Assembly: GCF_017744675.1 (NCBI RefSeq)
Contig: NZ_JAGIAV010000006.1
Coordinates: 124,001-188,000, forward strand
Direction of reading: 5' to 3'
Source: Flavobacterium sp.
GTDB lineage: Bacteria > Bacteroidota > Bacteroidia > Flavobacteriales > Flavobacteriaceae
DNA: 64,000 nt
Of this stretch, positions 37,282 through 45,298 are shown piece after piece (position 1 is the first letter of the stretch; each line of letters begins with the position of its first letter). The position numbers and the translations under genes are program-made. The notes beneath the pieces are model-generated. The model worked only from the letters and a program-made list of their open reading frames with translations. It had not been told where the DNA came from and made no database searches.

Positions 37282-37383
37282 TAAGGGACTAAGGTTCTTA
37301 GGGACTAAGATGCTAAGCTTCTATACTAAACCTAAAATACCACACAGTCTCGTCTCAAAAGAAAACCTCAGAACCTAAAAAAA
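37282..37383. repeat. CTAAGGTTCTTAGG/CCTCAGAACC words
   Basis: ACTAAGGTTCTTAGGGACTAAGATGCTAAG-type words lead and CCTCAGAACCTAA follows, allowing weak pairing. Same family as at 9974, 38850, 47310 and 49507-49606. Confidence 0.65.
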
Positions 37384-38733
37384 ATGAAATACCTCTTCAT
37401 AATATTCCTTTCATGGGCTTCATTTGCACAGAATAGCGATTTTCCTTCTGCTAGAGTCGATTCTATTGTAAAACGAATTCAGCTCCCTGTAATTCCTAAA
37501 TATCAAATCAATATATTAAAATTAGGAGCAAAAGGTGATTCTATTACCGACAACAAAAAGGTTTTTGATAAAGCGATGGCATTGTGTAAAAAGAACAATG
37601 GCGGAACGATTATAGTACCAAAAGGAATCTATAAAACCAACGGACCAATTCATTTTGTGAGCAATGTAAACCTGAAAATAGAAAAAGAAGCCAAAATTAA
37701 ATTCAGCGACAATCCGAAAGATTATCTGCCAATGGTTTTAACAAGTTGGGAAGGAACAATGTTGTATAATTATAGTCCGCTTATTTATGCGAATAACTGT
37801 ACCAATATTGCCATTTCGGGTGAAGGAACTATTGATGGAGAAGGGGGAAAGACTTGGAAAACCTTTAAAGCAAAAGAAAACGAAGGCAAAAACCGAAGCC
37901 GTGAAATGAATCATAACAACATTCCATTAGACGAAAGAAAATTTGGAGAAGGTTATTTCTTAAGACCGCAAATGATTCAGTTTTTAAGCTGTAAAAATAT
38001 ATTAGTAGAAAATATCAGAATAGAAAACTCGCCATTTTGGTGTCTGCACCTTTTAAAATCAGAAAGCATAACGGTTCGTGGAGTAAGCTATAAGTCGCTC
38101 AATCACAATAATGACGGCATCGATCCAGAATATGCAAAAGACGTTCTAATTGAAAATGTCACTTTCGATAACGGAGACGATAATGTAGCTATAAAAGCAG
38201 GAAGAGATCATGAGGGAAGATCCAATACAGCGACTCCAAGTCAGAACATTGTCATCAGAAATTGTAATTTTAAAGGTCTGCATGGCGTTGTAATAGGCAG
38301 TGAAATGTCGGCAGGCGTACAAAATGTATTTGTAGAAAACTGCAAAACAGTAGGCTATCTAAAACGTGGTATATATTTAAAAACCAATGCAGATCGAGGC
38401 GGATATATCAAAAATATATTTGTGAGAAACATTCAGTTAGATGAAGTCGAAGATTGCCTATACATCACAGCCAATTACCACGGAGAAGGCAAAGGCTTTC
38501 AATCGGATATATCAAATGTACATTTTTCGGATATTAGTTGTAATAAAGCATCAGAATCTGGAATCGTAATTCAAGGATTTCCAGACAAAAAAATCAGAAA
38601 CATAACATTAAAAAACATAGAAATCAAACAAGCAAAAAATGCTCTATCTAACGAAAACGCAGAAAACGTGCTAATGACGGATGTTTTTATAGGACAAAAA
38701 GCGAGTGTGCCTACAGCGGTATCGAAGCACTAG
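37384..38733 (+). CDS. GH28 polygalacturonase-like enzyme, second copy
   Basis: Secreted GH28 protein of 449 residues with signal peptide MKYLFIIFLSWASFAQ. Active-site motifs are HNNDGIDPEYAKD, FDNGDDNVAIKAGRD and GLHGVVIGSE. At the last conserved site it has RGIYLKT where the first copy has RAIRIKT, keeping Lys but losing the Arg-Ile, which could alter specificity. The family includes exo-polygalacturonases and rhamnogalacturonan-active enzymes. Between the lyase-esterase fusion and the CE12-like esterase. Confidence 0.92.
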   Translation: MKYLFIIFLSWASFAQNSDFPSARVDSIVKRIQLPVIPKYQINILKLGAKGDSITDNKKVFDKAMALCKKNNGGTIIVPKGIYKTNGPIHFVSNVNLKIEKEAKIKFSDNPKDYLPMVLTSWEGTMLYNYSPLIYANNCTNIAISGEGTIDGEGGKTWKTFKAKENEGKNRSREMNHNNIPLDERKFGEGYFLRPQMIQFLSCKNILVENIRIENSPFWCLHLLKSESITVRGVSYKSLNHNNDGIDPEYAKDVLIENVTFDNGDDNVAIKAGRDHEGRSNTATPSQNIVIRNCNFKGLHGVVIGSEMSAGVQNVFVENCKTVGYLKRGIYLKTNADRGGYIKNIFVRNIQLDEVEDCLYITANYHGEGKGFQSDISNVHFSDISCNKASESGIVIQGFPDKKIRNITLKNIEIKQAKNALSNENAENVLMTDVFIGQKASVPTAVSKH

Positions 38734-39087
38734 AATTTACCGCAAAGCACGCAAAGTTTTTTTTTAAAGTAAAATGCCCATAGAAAACGCAAAGGACGCA
38801 AAGCTGTATGTACAAATATTTGCCGTGGAGGCACACTGCGTAACAGGTTCTGAGGTTCTAAGATGCTAAGGTTCTAAGGTTTTTAGGAACAAAGGGACAA
38901 AGCTTTTTTGCCAAAGATTTGCCGTAGAGACGCACTGCAGTGCGTCTAACACAAAGAATATCCACAAAGCTTAGCGCTCTTACGTCAAAGAATTAAAAAA
39001 AGAAAAACTTAGCGCTCTTTGCGTAGCCTTTGCGCACTTTGCGGTTAAAAAAATAAACTTTGCGGTTAAAAAAAACGAAAAAAAAAA
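38734..39087. repeat. Repeat-filled gap of CGCAAAG, TTCTAAGG and GACGCACTGC words
   Basis: The left edge has TTTACCGCAAAGCACGCAAAG (38737) and the right edge the complementary CTTTGCGCACTTTGCGGTT (about 39030-39050), then CTTTGCGGTTAAAAAAA again. Inside are GGTTCTAAGATGCTAAGG words (38850) and the palindrome GACGCACTGCAGTGCGTC (38930). No gene; a long compound imperfect hairpin. Confidence 0.7.
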
Positions 39088-39831
39088 ATGAAAAAATACA
39101 TTCTTCTAGCACTATTAATCAGCACAGCGGCAGTAGCCCAAAAAACAACCCTATACTGCATTGGTGATTCTACAATGGCAAACAAAAAAGATCCAGATAA
39201 AAATCCGGAACATGGATGGGCACAAGTTTTACAGCCTTTTTTTACCAATAATGTAACGGTAGTGAACAAAGCCGTAAACGGCCGAAGCACTAGAAGCTTT
39301 ATAGCAGAAAAACGCTGGGATTCTATTTACACTAAACTTAAAAAAGGAGATTACGTTTTTATAGAATTCGGACATAATGACGCTAAAATAGAAGACCCAA
39401 GCCGATACACAAATCCGCACACTGCTTACAGATACAACCTGATAAAGTTTGTAAAAGAAAGCAGAGCAAAAGGAGCTATTCCCGTTTTGCTGACTTCGAT
39501 TTCGAGGCGTAACTTTAATGAAAAAGGAGTTTTAGTGCCAACACATGGTAATTATCCATTAGAAACCCGTTTGGTGGCACAAGAATTAAATGTGCCTTTT
39601 ATAGATTTGGAGTATTACACCGAATTGCTAGAGCAGTCATATGGACCAGAAAAATCAAAAGAACTGCATTTGCATTTCAAAGCAGGAGAAAATCCTTATT
39701 ATGATAAAGATAAAGCAGACGATACACATTTATCTTTATTAGGAGCAACTAGCATTGCCAAGATTGTAGTCAATCAAATAAAAGAATCGAATGAGCCTTC
39801 TTTAAAAACGCTGCAAAAAGAAATCAAATAA
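39088..39831 (+). CDS. Rhamnogalacturonan acetylesterase-like SGNH hydrolase (CE12)
   Basis: Secreted esterase of 247 residues; signal peptide ends VAQ near 18. SGNH blocks are clear: IGDSTMAN (Ser, block I), NKAVNGRSTRSF (Gly, block II), FIEFGHNDAK (Asn, block III) and DDTHLSLLG (Asp and His, block V). CE12 members deacetylate rhamnogalacturonan I. Last gene of the plus-strand pectin run; a terminator follows. Confidence 0.92.
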   Translation: MKKYILLALLISTAAVAQKTTLYCIGDSTMANKKDPDKNPEHGWAQVLQPFFTNNVTVVNKAVNGRSTRSFIAEKRWDSIYTKLKKGDYVFIEFGHNDAKIEDPSRYTNPHTAYRYNLIKFVKESRAKGAIPVLLTSISRRNFNEKGVLVPTHGNYPLETRLVAQELNVPFIDLEYYTELLEQSYGPEKSKELHLHFKAGENPYYDKDKADDTHLSLLGATSIAKIVVNQIKESNEPSLKTLQKEIK

Positions 39832-40171
39832 GCAAATGTCTTAAGTTGATAGTATAAAACCCTTTTAGGGATATGTACAACTACTATATGCCATACATTT
39901 GCCGAAGATAATTCTCTTAAATATTACTTGGTTGTTAATGTTTAAGGAATTGTAATAGATAATTCATCTTTAGAAAAGAGAAAACTCCAGTTTTCTCTTT
40001 TTTTCTTGTAAAAACCCTTTTTGCCCACATAAATTTGTAGTTGGATAAAGAATCCCTATTTTATTGAGTTCTTATTTTGAGATTTGATTCAATGAAAAAA
40101 GGGATTCTCATCCAGACACACGCAGATTATCTTTTAGAAAACTGTTTGATGGCATAAAAAAGAATGAAGTT
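39832..40171. other. Convergent gap after the pectin locus
   Basis: Contains the terminator at 39975-40004 and, for the minus side, a loose inverted repeat AGAATCCCT (40049-40057) with AGGGATTCT (40100-40108). Otherwise nothing recognised. Confidence 0.6.
39975..40004 (+). terminator. Terminator of the pectin utilisation operon
   Basis: AAAGAGAAAAC (39975-39985) pairs perfectly with GTTTTCTCTTT (39990-40000) around TCCA, followed by TTTT. Confidence 0.85.
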
Positions 40172-41422
40172 TTAATTATCCCTAGAAATGTACAAATACC
40201 CACTTTTCTCAATTGTTTCATTATCTTTTTTATATTTCAAAATGTAGAAATAAGTCCCACTCGGCAAACCGGCATTTCTATTCACTGTAGTTCTGCCATC
40301 AGAGTATCCTTTAAACATGACATCACTTTCATTATAAGAATCGGCCTCATAAACCTTAACTCCCCAACGATTATAGATCTCCACTCTGTTATCAGGATAA
40401 TTGTCAATTCCTTTAATATGAAAACTGTCATTTATGCCGTCTCCGTTTGGTGAAATTGCATTGTAAATTATTAAATCACCCGTTGGCACATTATTTTGTT
40501 TTTCTACTATAGCAATTGTAAATATACCATAGCCACTAACTTGAGTAGTTACTATTTTGGTATAGTCGGCTCCATTTAATAGATCAGTTGTAGAGCCTTT
40601 TTCATTTATCCATTTTGCTGTACTATCGTCCCAACGTACGATGCCAAGCGTTGTATTTTCAGTTTCCTGAAAAAACAGTGGAGGAGTTGTATTGGTATCT
40701 AAAGTAAGAGTTAGAACTATTTTTTCGGTTCCTTTATTTTGACTGAGGTTCCAATATTCTTTTTCATCAATAATTAAAATGCCAGTTTCTTTACTGGTAT
40801 AAGGATGTTGCGGTCCCGCATTTTTTAGAAAATATTGCGTGGTATAAGCATTTTGTATGTCGGCAGCCTTTTCATGTAAGGATGGTCTGAAATAAAGATC
40901 ATCACCAATAGGAAATTCAAATTGTAGGTTTCCTAAGTTTTCTACCTTTCCGTCAACAAAACTAAGATTACTGGCATCAGTATGAAAAGCATTTTCTTCA
41001 AAAACCATTTTGCCGTTAAAGCTTTCGGCATCAATTATTCCTTTTTTGAATGCAGAATTTTTCCCGATATTAATGATAGTTGCCAGATGAAAAGGAACGG
41101 TTGACGAAATGTTATCGAAAACGACATTTTGAAAGTGAGCAGTTTGAGTTCCATTTATTAACTGAATTTGTTTTCCAGAAAAAAAAGTTGTGCCATTTGT
41201 AGTATTGGTATAGGTTATTAATCCATCGTTTTTGAAATTGGCGTAGGCGTAAAAATTCCCGTCCTGTAAAAGATCTCCGTTTATAGTATTTTCAAAATCA
41301 GATAAAGTTGAAAACTGTGTGTTGGGTGCAACAGTTAATTCGCCAATATTCACGGTTTGAGAAGCTAATTTGTTTATCAAAAAGATTAGCAATACAATCG
41401 ATATTAAATTTTTCTTAGCCAT
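40172..41422 (-). CDS. Type IX secretion cargo with gliding-motility-type C-terminal domain
   Basis: Secreted protein of 416 residues. The signal peptide ends LASQ near 22. The body is beta-rich with repeated turn motifs and no enzyme signature. The last 90 residues are a type B sorting domain (NAISPNGDGINDSFHIKGID, VEIYNRWGVKVYEAD, GLPSGTYFYILKYK), which directs export by the type IX system and surface attachment. It lies 29 bases after the chimeric kinase-adhesin frame. It and its predecessor may be the remains of a larger adhesin locus. Confidence 0.9.
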   Translation of the reverse strand: MAKKNLISIVLLIFLINKLASQTVNIGELTVAPNTQFSTLSDFENTINGDLLQDGNFYAYANFKNDGLITYTNTTNGTTFFSGKQIQLINGTQTAHFQNVVFDNISSTVPFHLATIINIGKNSAFKKGIIDAESFNGKMVFEENAFHTDASNLSFVDGKVENLGNLQFEFPIGDDLYFRPSLHEKAADIQNAYTTQYFLKNAGPQHPYTSKETGILIIDEKEYWNLSQNKGTEKIVLTLTLDTNTTPPLFFQETENTTLGIVRWDDSTAKWINEKGSTTDLLNGADYTKIVTTQVSGYGIFTIAIVEKQNNVPTGDLIIYNAISPNGDGINDSFHIKGIDNYPDNRVEIYNRWGVKVYEADSYNESDVMFKGYSDGRTTVNRNAGLPSGTYFYILKYKKDNETIEKSGYLYISRDN

Positions 41423-41451
41423 ATTTTTTAAATTAAACGTAGGTTAGCTTT

Positions 41452-43707
41452 TTACGGAATCACATAACTAGAGTCTGTATTATTTTGAACATATTGAATT
41501 GCCCAAGCGATTGTATTGGCATAAAAAATACTATTATAAACAGTTGTACTTGAAGTATAAGCTTTTGATAATGGTAATCCTGTTGCTGAAATTTTAGCAG
41601 GGTAAATTGTTGTTGAGGTATCGGTAGAATTACCAGCTACCATTCCGCCATCTCCACAAAACAGATAACCTAAAGTGTTATGCCTGAATGTACTTATTCG
41701 AGAGGTGTTGCCGCTTATTGTGGCTAAACTCACGATATTTGAGATTGTAGGAACATAATAAGAATTATTGTTATCGCCACCTATACTTAATCCTTGAATG
41801 TTTCCAAATGGGCCATTTAAAATTGGATCGGCAATATTGGCAAGAGGGTTTATGTATGTGGCACCAGAACTATTAATGTCGGAGGCAGTCAAAGCGCTAC
41901 CGCAAATAGAATTTATTAGTGTTGCTAAGCCAGTATTTCCATTTTCCTGAGCCTGAATTAATACTCCTTTTTTGTTTTTAACAAAATCGCTTAATATAGT
42001 CAAGGTTGTGGCATCATTAGTATTATAGTTATAACCGATGTAAATGATATCAATATTATTTGAATTGATAAGATTTTTTAAACTTGTGCCGGTATTATAA
42101 GCCCCATTAATAATAGTTATTCCTTGTACTTGTACAGTACCTGTAGGGCCAAAATTTGCTGCGGAAGCTAATATTGCTCTTCCCGCTTGTGAAGTGCTTG
42201 CCGTAGCTGGTTGATAGAGATTTTCACCAAGCCCTAGAAGTTTCATAGTTCTAAAAGCAAACACTATGCTTTTATTGCAGGCAGTGCTTCCATTTGTGCT
42301 GTTGGCAGTAATGGCATAGGAGAATGTTCCACCACTTGTTGGTGTACCTGTTGCAGTAAGAATTACATTTTGAGATCCTGTTGAGGCAAATGTCCCGTTT
42401 CCAGAAAAGCTTATGCCGTTTACAGAATTGGTTGAAATATTATATGCGCCAACATAGGTCACATTAACAGGAATGGTCATCGTATTTGAAGCTGTCATTG
42501 CAGTTCCAGGCGCATAGGTTCCGCTGGTAGTTATTCCCGCACAGTTTGTAGTATAAGATACAGGCTGTGCAGCGATCGTTATGTTTAGTGAACAAGTTGC
42601 TGCAGCACCTGGAGCTCCAGTCACTGGGATTCGGATTGTAAAAATCGATCCGTTAGGAAAATTATCTTGGAGCGTAATTTCTCCATTATGATTTTTAACG
42701 ATGCCATGAACTACGCTCAAACCAAGTCCGCAACCATAATTGACGGGTTTGGTTGAGAAAAAAGGCTCAAATATTTTTTGCTTTATAGAATCTGGAATTC
42801 CAGTTCCGCTGTCCTCGATTTTTAGATATAAATTACTTTCGTCGTTATCTACAATTATTTTGATAGTGCTTTTTTCTGGCGAAGCATAAATTGCATTTAT
42901 AAGCAGATTGAAAAGAACCTGAGTAATTTGAACAGAATCTATTTTAGCTATAATATTTTCATCTTTGAAGACTAGTTCATGTCGGATTGATTTTTTTTGA
43001 AAATTGGATTTTAAAAATGACAAAGCAAAAATGATGATAGGTTTTAACTTCTGTAATTCCAATTTCTGAGGCATTTCGCAAGAAAAGTACATGAGCTTTT
43101 TGACAATTTCTCGAGCATAAATAACCGAATTGATAACAATTGAAATATCAGCGTCTATTTCTGAATTTGAATTTTCTTCTTTAATAAGTTCAGCAAAGCC
43201 TAATATATTCCCTAGCGGAGTATTTAATTCATGTGCAATTCCAGCAGTCATTTCGCCAAGCAGAGATAGACGTTCTATACGCTCTATAGTTCGTCGTAAA
43301 GCGGCCTTTCTTTCTAAAATTTGATATTTGTCGACATAATTTCCTATTTCTATAGCAATAGTATCCAGAAGCTGTTGCTCATCGCTACTAAAGTCACTCA
43401 AATTGTATTTTGTTGCAGGATAATGCACTTTAATGTGGCCATAGTTGGTTTGGTTTACGATTATGGTGCTAGACTGAAAAACGGTTTTATCCATTTCTTC
43501 TGAAGTGGACAAATGGTAATCTTTAATATGAAGTTCAACCACGCAATCGGCACAATAACGCCATGCATTTTTTACGCTTACAATAATATCGTATAAGGTT
43601 TGAATATTTATAGAGCTGGATTTTGAGATAGTTTTAGAGATCTCATAAAGGCAAGAAAGTTCCTTAATTTTTTCTCTTAATTCTTCTTCTGTTGACTGTA
43701 AATTCAT
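41452..43707 (-). CDS. Chimeric frame: soluble histidine kinase fused to adhesin-like domain
   Basis: 751 residues in one open frame. Residues 1-362 are a cytoplasmic kinase with no signal peptide or membrane segment: GAF-like region (15-130), phosphoacceptor His159 in TAGIAHELNTPLGN, N-box LFNLLINAIYASP, DSGTGIPDSI, FEPFFSTKP and GCGLGLSVVHGI. The kinase reaches its normal end at FTIRIPV. From about residue 363 the sequence turns at once into Gly/Ser/Thr/Asn-rich secreted-type repeats (TGAPGAAATCS, GTPTSGGTFSYAITANS) and a domain with IDIIYIGYNYN. Such a join makes no topological sense. A deletion between two genes or an assembly misjoin is likelier than a designed fusion. Confidence 0.8.
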   Translation of the reverse strand: MNLQSTEEELREKIKELSCLYEISKTISKSSSINIQTLYDIIVSVKNAWRYCADCVVELHIKDYHLSTSEEMDKTVFQSSTIIVNQTNYGHIKVHYPATKYNLSDFSSDEQQLLDTIAIEIGNYVDKYQILERKAALRRTIERIERLSLLGEMTAGIAHELNTPLGNILGFAELIKEENSNSEIDADISIVINSVIYAREIVKKLMYFSCEMPQKLELQKLKPIIIFALSFLKSNFQKKSIRHELVFKDENIIAKIDSVQITQVLFNLLINAIYASPEKSTIKIIVDNDESNLYLKIEDSGTGIPDSIKQKIFEPFFSTKPVNYGCGLGLSVVHGIVKNHNGEITLQDNFPNGSIFTIRIPVTGAPGAAATCSLNITIAAQPVSYTTNCAGITTSGTYAPGTAMTASNTMTIPVNVTYVGAYNISTNSVNGISFSGNGTFASTGSQNVILTATGTPTSGGTFSYAITANSTNGSTACNKSIVFAFRTMKLLGLGENLYQPATASTSQAGRAILASAANFGPTGTVQVQGITIINGAYNTGTSLKNLINSNNIDIIYIGYNYNTNDATTLTILSDFVKNKKGVLIQAQENGNTGLATLINSICGSALTASDINSSGATYINPLANIADPILNGPFGNIQGLSIGGDNNNSYYVPTISNIVSLATISGNTSRISTFRHNTLGYLFCGDGGMVAGNSTDTSTTIYPAKISATGLPLSKAYTSSTTVYNSIFYANTIAWAIQYVQNNTDSSYVIP

Positions 43708-43742
43708 TGTAGGAAAATATTCTCAATAACTTAGATTAGTCG

Positions 43743-43750
43743 CAAAAATA
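43743..43750 (-). promoter_or_regulatory. Possible -7 element for the kinase-adhesin frame
   Basis: Minus strand reads TATTTTTG (TAnnTTTG), 35 bases before the ATG at 43707. No -33 motif recognised. Confidence 0.4.
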
Positions 43751-43999
43751 GATAAATAATTTCGGCGAATAATTAAAACTTTTGTTAATGTTAACTATTT
43801 GAAAATAAAATAAATAAGTATTGGTTTTTGTGTCTTATACTGTTGTTTATTTGTCTTTTTGAAGCTTTTTTAATGATAATTTTTCATATAAAAAAAGGTA
43901 ATTTTCTCTTTTAAAAAAACCTACAAAATAAAGTTTTTAAAAAGTCTTATTTTGATAGTTTAAAAGCTTAGAGGTCTTCTCTACTGGAAATCTTAAGAA

Positions 44000-44007
44000 T
44001 AACTTTG
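44000..44007 (+). promoter_or_regulatory. Possible -7 element for YcxB-like gene
   Basis: TAACTTTG, 28 bases before the ATG at 44036; the same octamer precedes the next gene. Confidence 0.5.
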
Positions 44008-44035
44008 TGTTACGATTAAAATCTGAAACAAAATC

Positions 44036-44578
44036 ATGAATGCCACAAATTTTTCTTTAGAATTTCCGTTAAACCTTTCAGAAATAAGAAAGCTAAACAA
44101 AATGTACTTTAAACATTTATTTAGGCAGCGAATTGTTTTTATTTCAGTAGGGATTTTGCTTTCCGTCATTTTTTTTGATTTTACCAATAGTAATTTAGAA
44201 GATGATTTTTTTCTTTGGATAATAAGAAGCCTAGTTGTTGTTGTCTTTTTTATTATTATCGAAAATTCTTTTGTTGATGTGGTCTCAAAAGCGACATTTC
44301 AGTTAGCTAGGAAATTTTTAAGGTTTAAAAAATTAAACAATAGATATAAGTTTGTTTTTACGGGTTCTAAAGTCTGCATTAGATTTCCGTTAGGGAGATT
44401 AACTCATAAATGGACAACAATAGAAAAGGCAATTTTAACCAAGAACTTTTTATTCTTATACATAAAAGAGCAAAACAATTATATTATTTCGATTTCTAGA
44501 AAAGATTACGATCGCAGAAAAATGGAAGAACTTTTGAGATTTGTGGAACAGAATGTCACGCATATTATAAAAGTTTAA
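44036..44578 (+). CDS. YcxB-like membrane protein
   Basis: Hypothetical inner-membrane protein of 180 residues. Two hydrophobic segments (about 38-56 and 66-84) are followed by a C-terminal soluble part with RYKFVFTGSKVCIRFP, HKWTTIEKAILTKNFLFLYI and NYIISISRKDYDRRKMEEL, the pattern of the YcxB-like domain (a PH-like fold). Function unknown. Probably has its own promoter. Confidence 0.7.
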   Translation: MNATNFSLEFPLNLSEIRKLNKMYFKHLFRQRIVFISVGILLSVIFFDFTNSNLEDDFFLWIIRSLVVVVFFIIIENSFVDVVSKATFQLARKFLRFKKLNNRYKFVFTGSKVCIRFPLGRLTHKWTTIEKAILTKNFLFLYIKEQNNYIISISRKDYDRRKMEELLRFVEQNVTHIIKV

Positions 44579-44639
44579 AGTTTACCTTATAATATCAGTT
44601 TTATGGCATTTTAAGGCTATTCCAGATTATTTGCCAATT

Positions 44640-44647
44640 TAACTTTG
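44640..44647 (+). promoter_or_regulatory. Possible -7 element for small receiver-like gene
   Basis: TAACTTTG at 44640-44647. Transcription from here would start about 7 bases downstream, after the possible ATG at 44650, which favours the ATG at 44671. Confidence 0.5.
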
Positions 44648-44670
44648 TAATGTTTCTAAAATTACGAGTT

Positions 44671-45105
44671 ATGAAGAAGGAAAAAGTTTTGGTATTTGAT
44701 AGTAAAGGGGCATTCTTAAAGATGTTTAAGAGAAGATATAAAGAAACATTCGATTTTATTGAAGATTCATTTTTTAATGAAACAGTAAAAGAAGCAGACC
44801 GCATAGTTTATGTAATACACAATCATAGCGAGTTGCTTAACTTTTTATCTCATGGCAAAAAAGGCTCAAATATTTTAGTTTGTTTGTTTAATACTCAGTT
44901 TTACAGAAGCCTTTCGTTTTTAGAAGTGACAAAAAATCTGATGCTTTTTGATGAGTCAAAAACAAGAACTGAAATTTTAAAAGAACTAAACACCTTTTTT
45001 AACAGTAGGTTGGAATTTAAAATAGAGAATAAATCTTTTAGAACTTCAAAAATTTCTCAAAAAAAATTTCAAGAGTATTACAAAGCTATGTACTTTTTAA
45101 TGTAA
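44671..45105 (+). CDS. Small protein with degenerate receiver-like fold
   Basis: Hypothetical protein, 144 residues from the ATG at 44671; an in-frame ATG at 44650 adds seven but lies too close to the -7 element. Strand-helix alternation suggests a CheY-like core: EKVLVFDSKGAFLKMFKRRY, DRIVYVIHNH, SNILVCLFN, NLMLFDES, then a helix LKELNTFF. The position of the phosphoacceptor is not Asp. A basic C-terminal tail (SKISQKKFQEYYKAM) follows. Fold by pattern only; could be something else. A strong terminator follows. Confidence 0.5.
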   Translation: MKKEKVLVFDSKGAFLKMFKRRYKETFDFIEDSFFNETVKEADRIVYVIHNHSELLNFLSHGKKGSNILVCLFNTQFYRSLSFLEVTKNLMLFDESKTRTEILKELNTFFNSRLEFKIENKSFRTSKISQKKFQEYYKAMYFLM

Positions 45106-45165
45106 TATATTTTATTTTTTTATATTTTTTCGCAAGCACATTTTTAGCAGAAAATGTGGCTCCTT

Positions 45166-45204
45166 AAAAGCAGGATAAATGTTGTTCTTTATCCTGCTTT
45201 TTTA
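45166..45204 (+). terminator. Terminator after small receiver-like gene
   Basis: AAAAGCAGGATAAA (45166-45179) pairs perfectly with 45188-45201, followed by further T. Confidence 0.88.
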
Positions 45205-45298
45205 TTGATGTTTTGGATAATGCTTTTTGAACAAAGTTCTTCTCTTAAAGTGTTATTATAACAATTAAAACACTTAAATTGTTCAGAAAAAATAAAAA

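Larger units (their letters stand above)
43708..44035. other. Divergent AT-rich region
   Basis: Contains the -7 match of the kinase gene and, at the right end, that of the YcxB-like gene. The middle is very AT-rich without hairpins or frames. Confidence 0.55.

Noticed and set aside
39832..40171. Possible small RNA gene in the convergent gap
   Set aside because: Only a terminator hairpin and a loose inverted repeat are visible; no promoter motif with suitable spacing was found.
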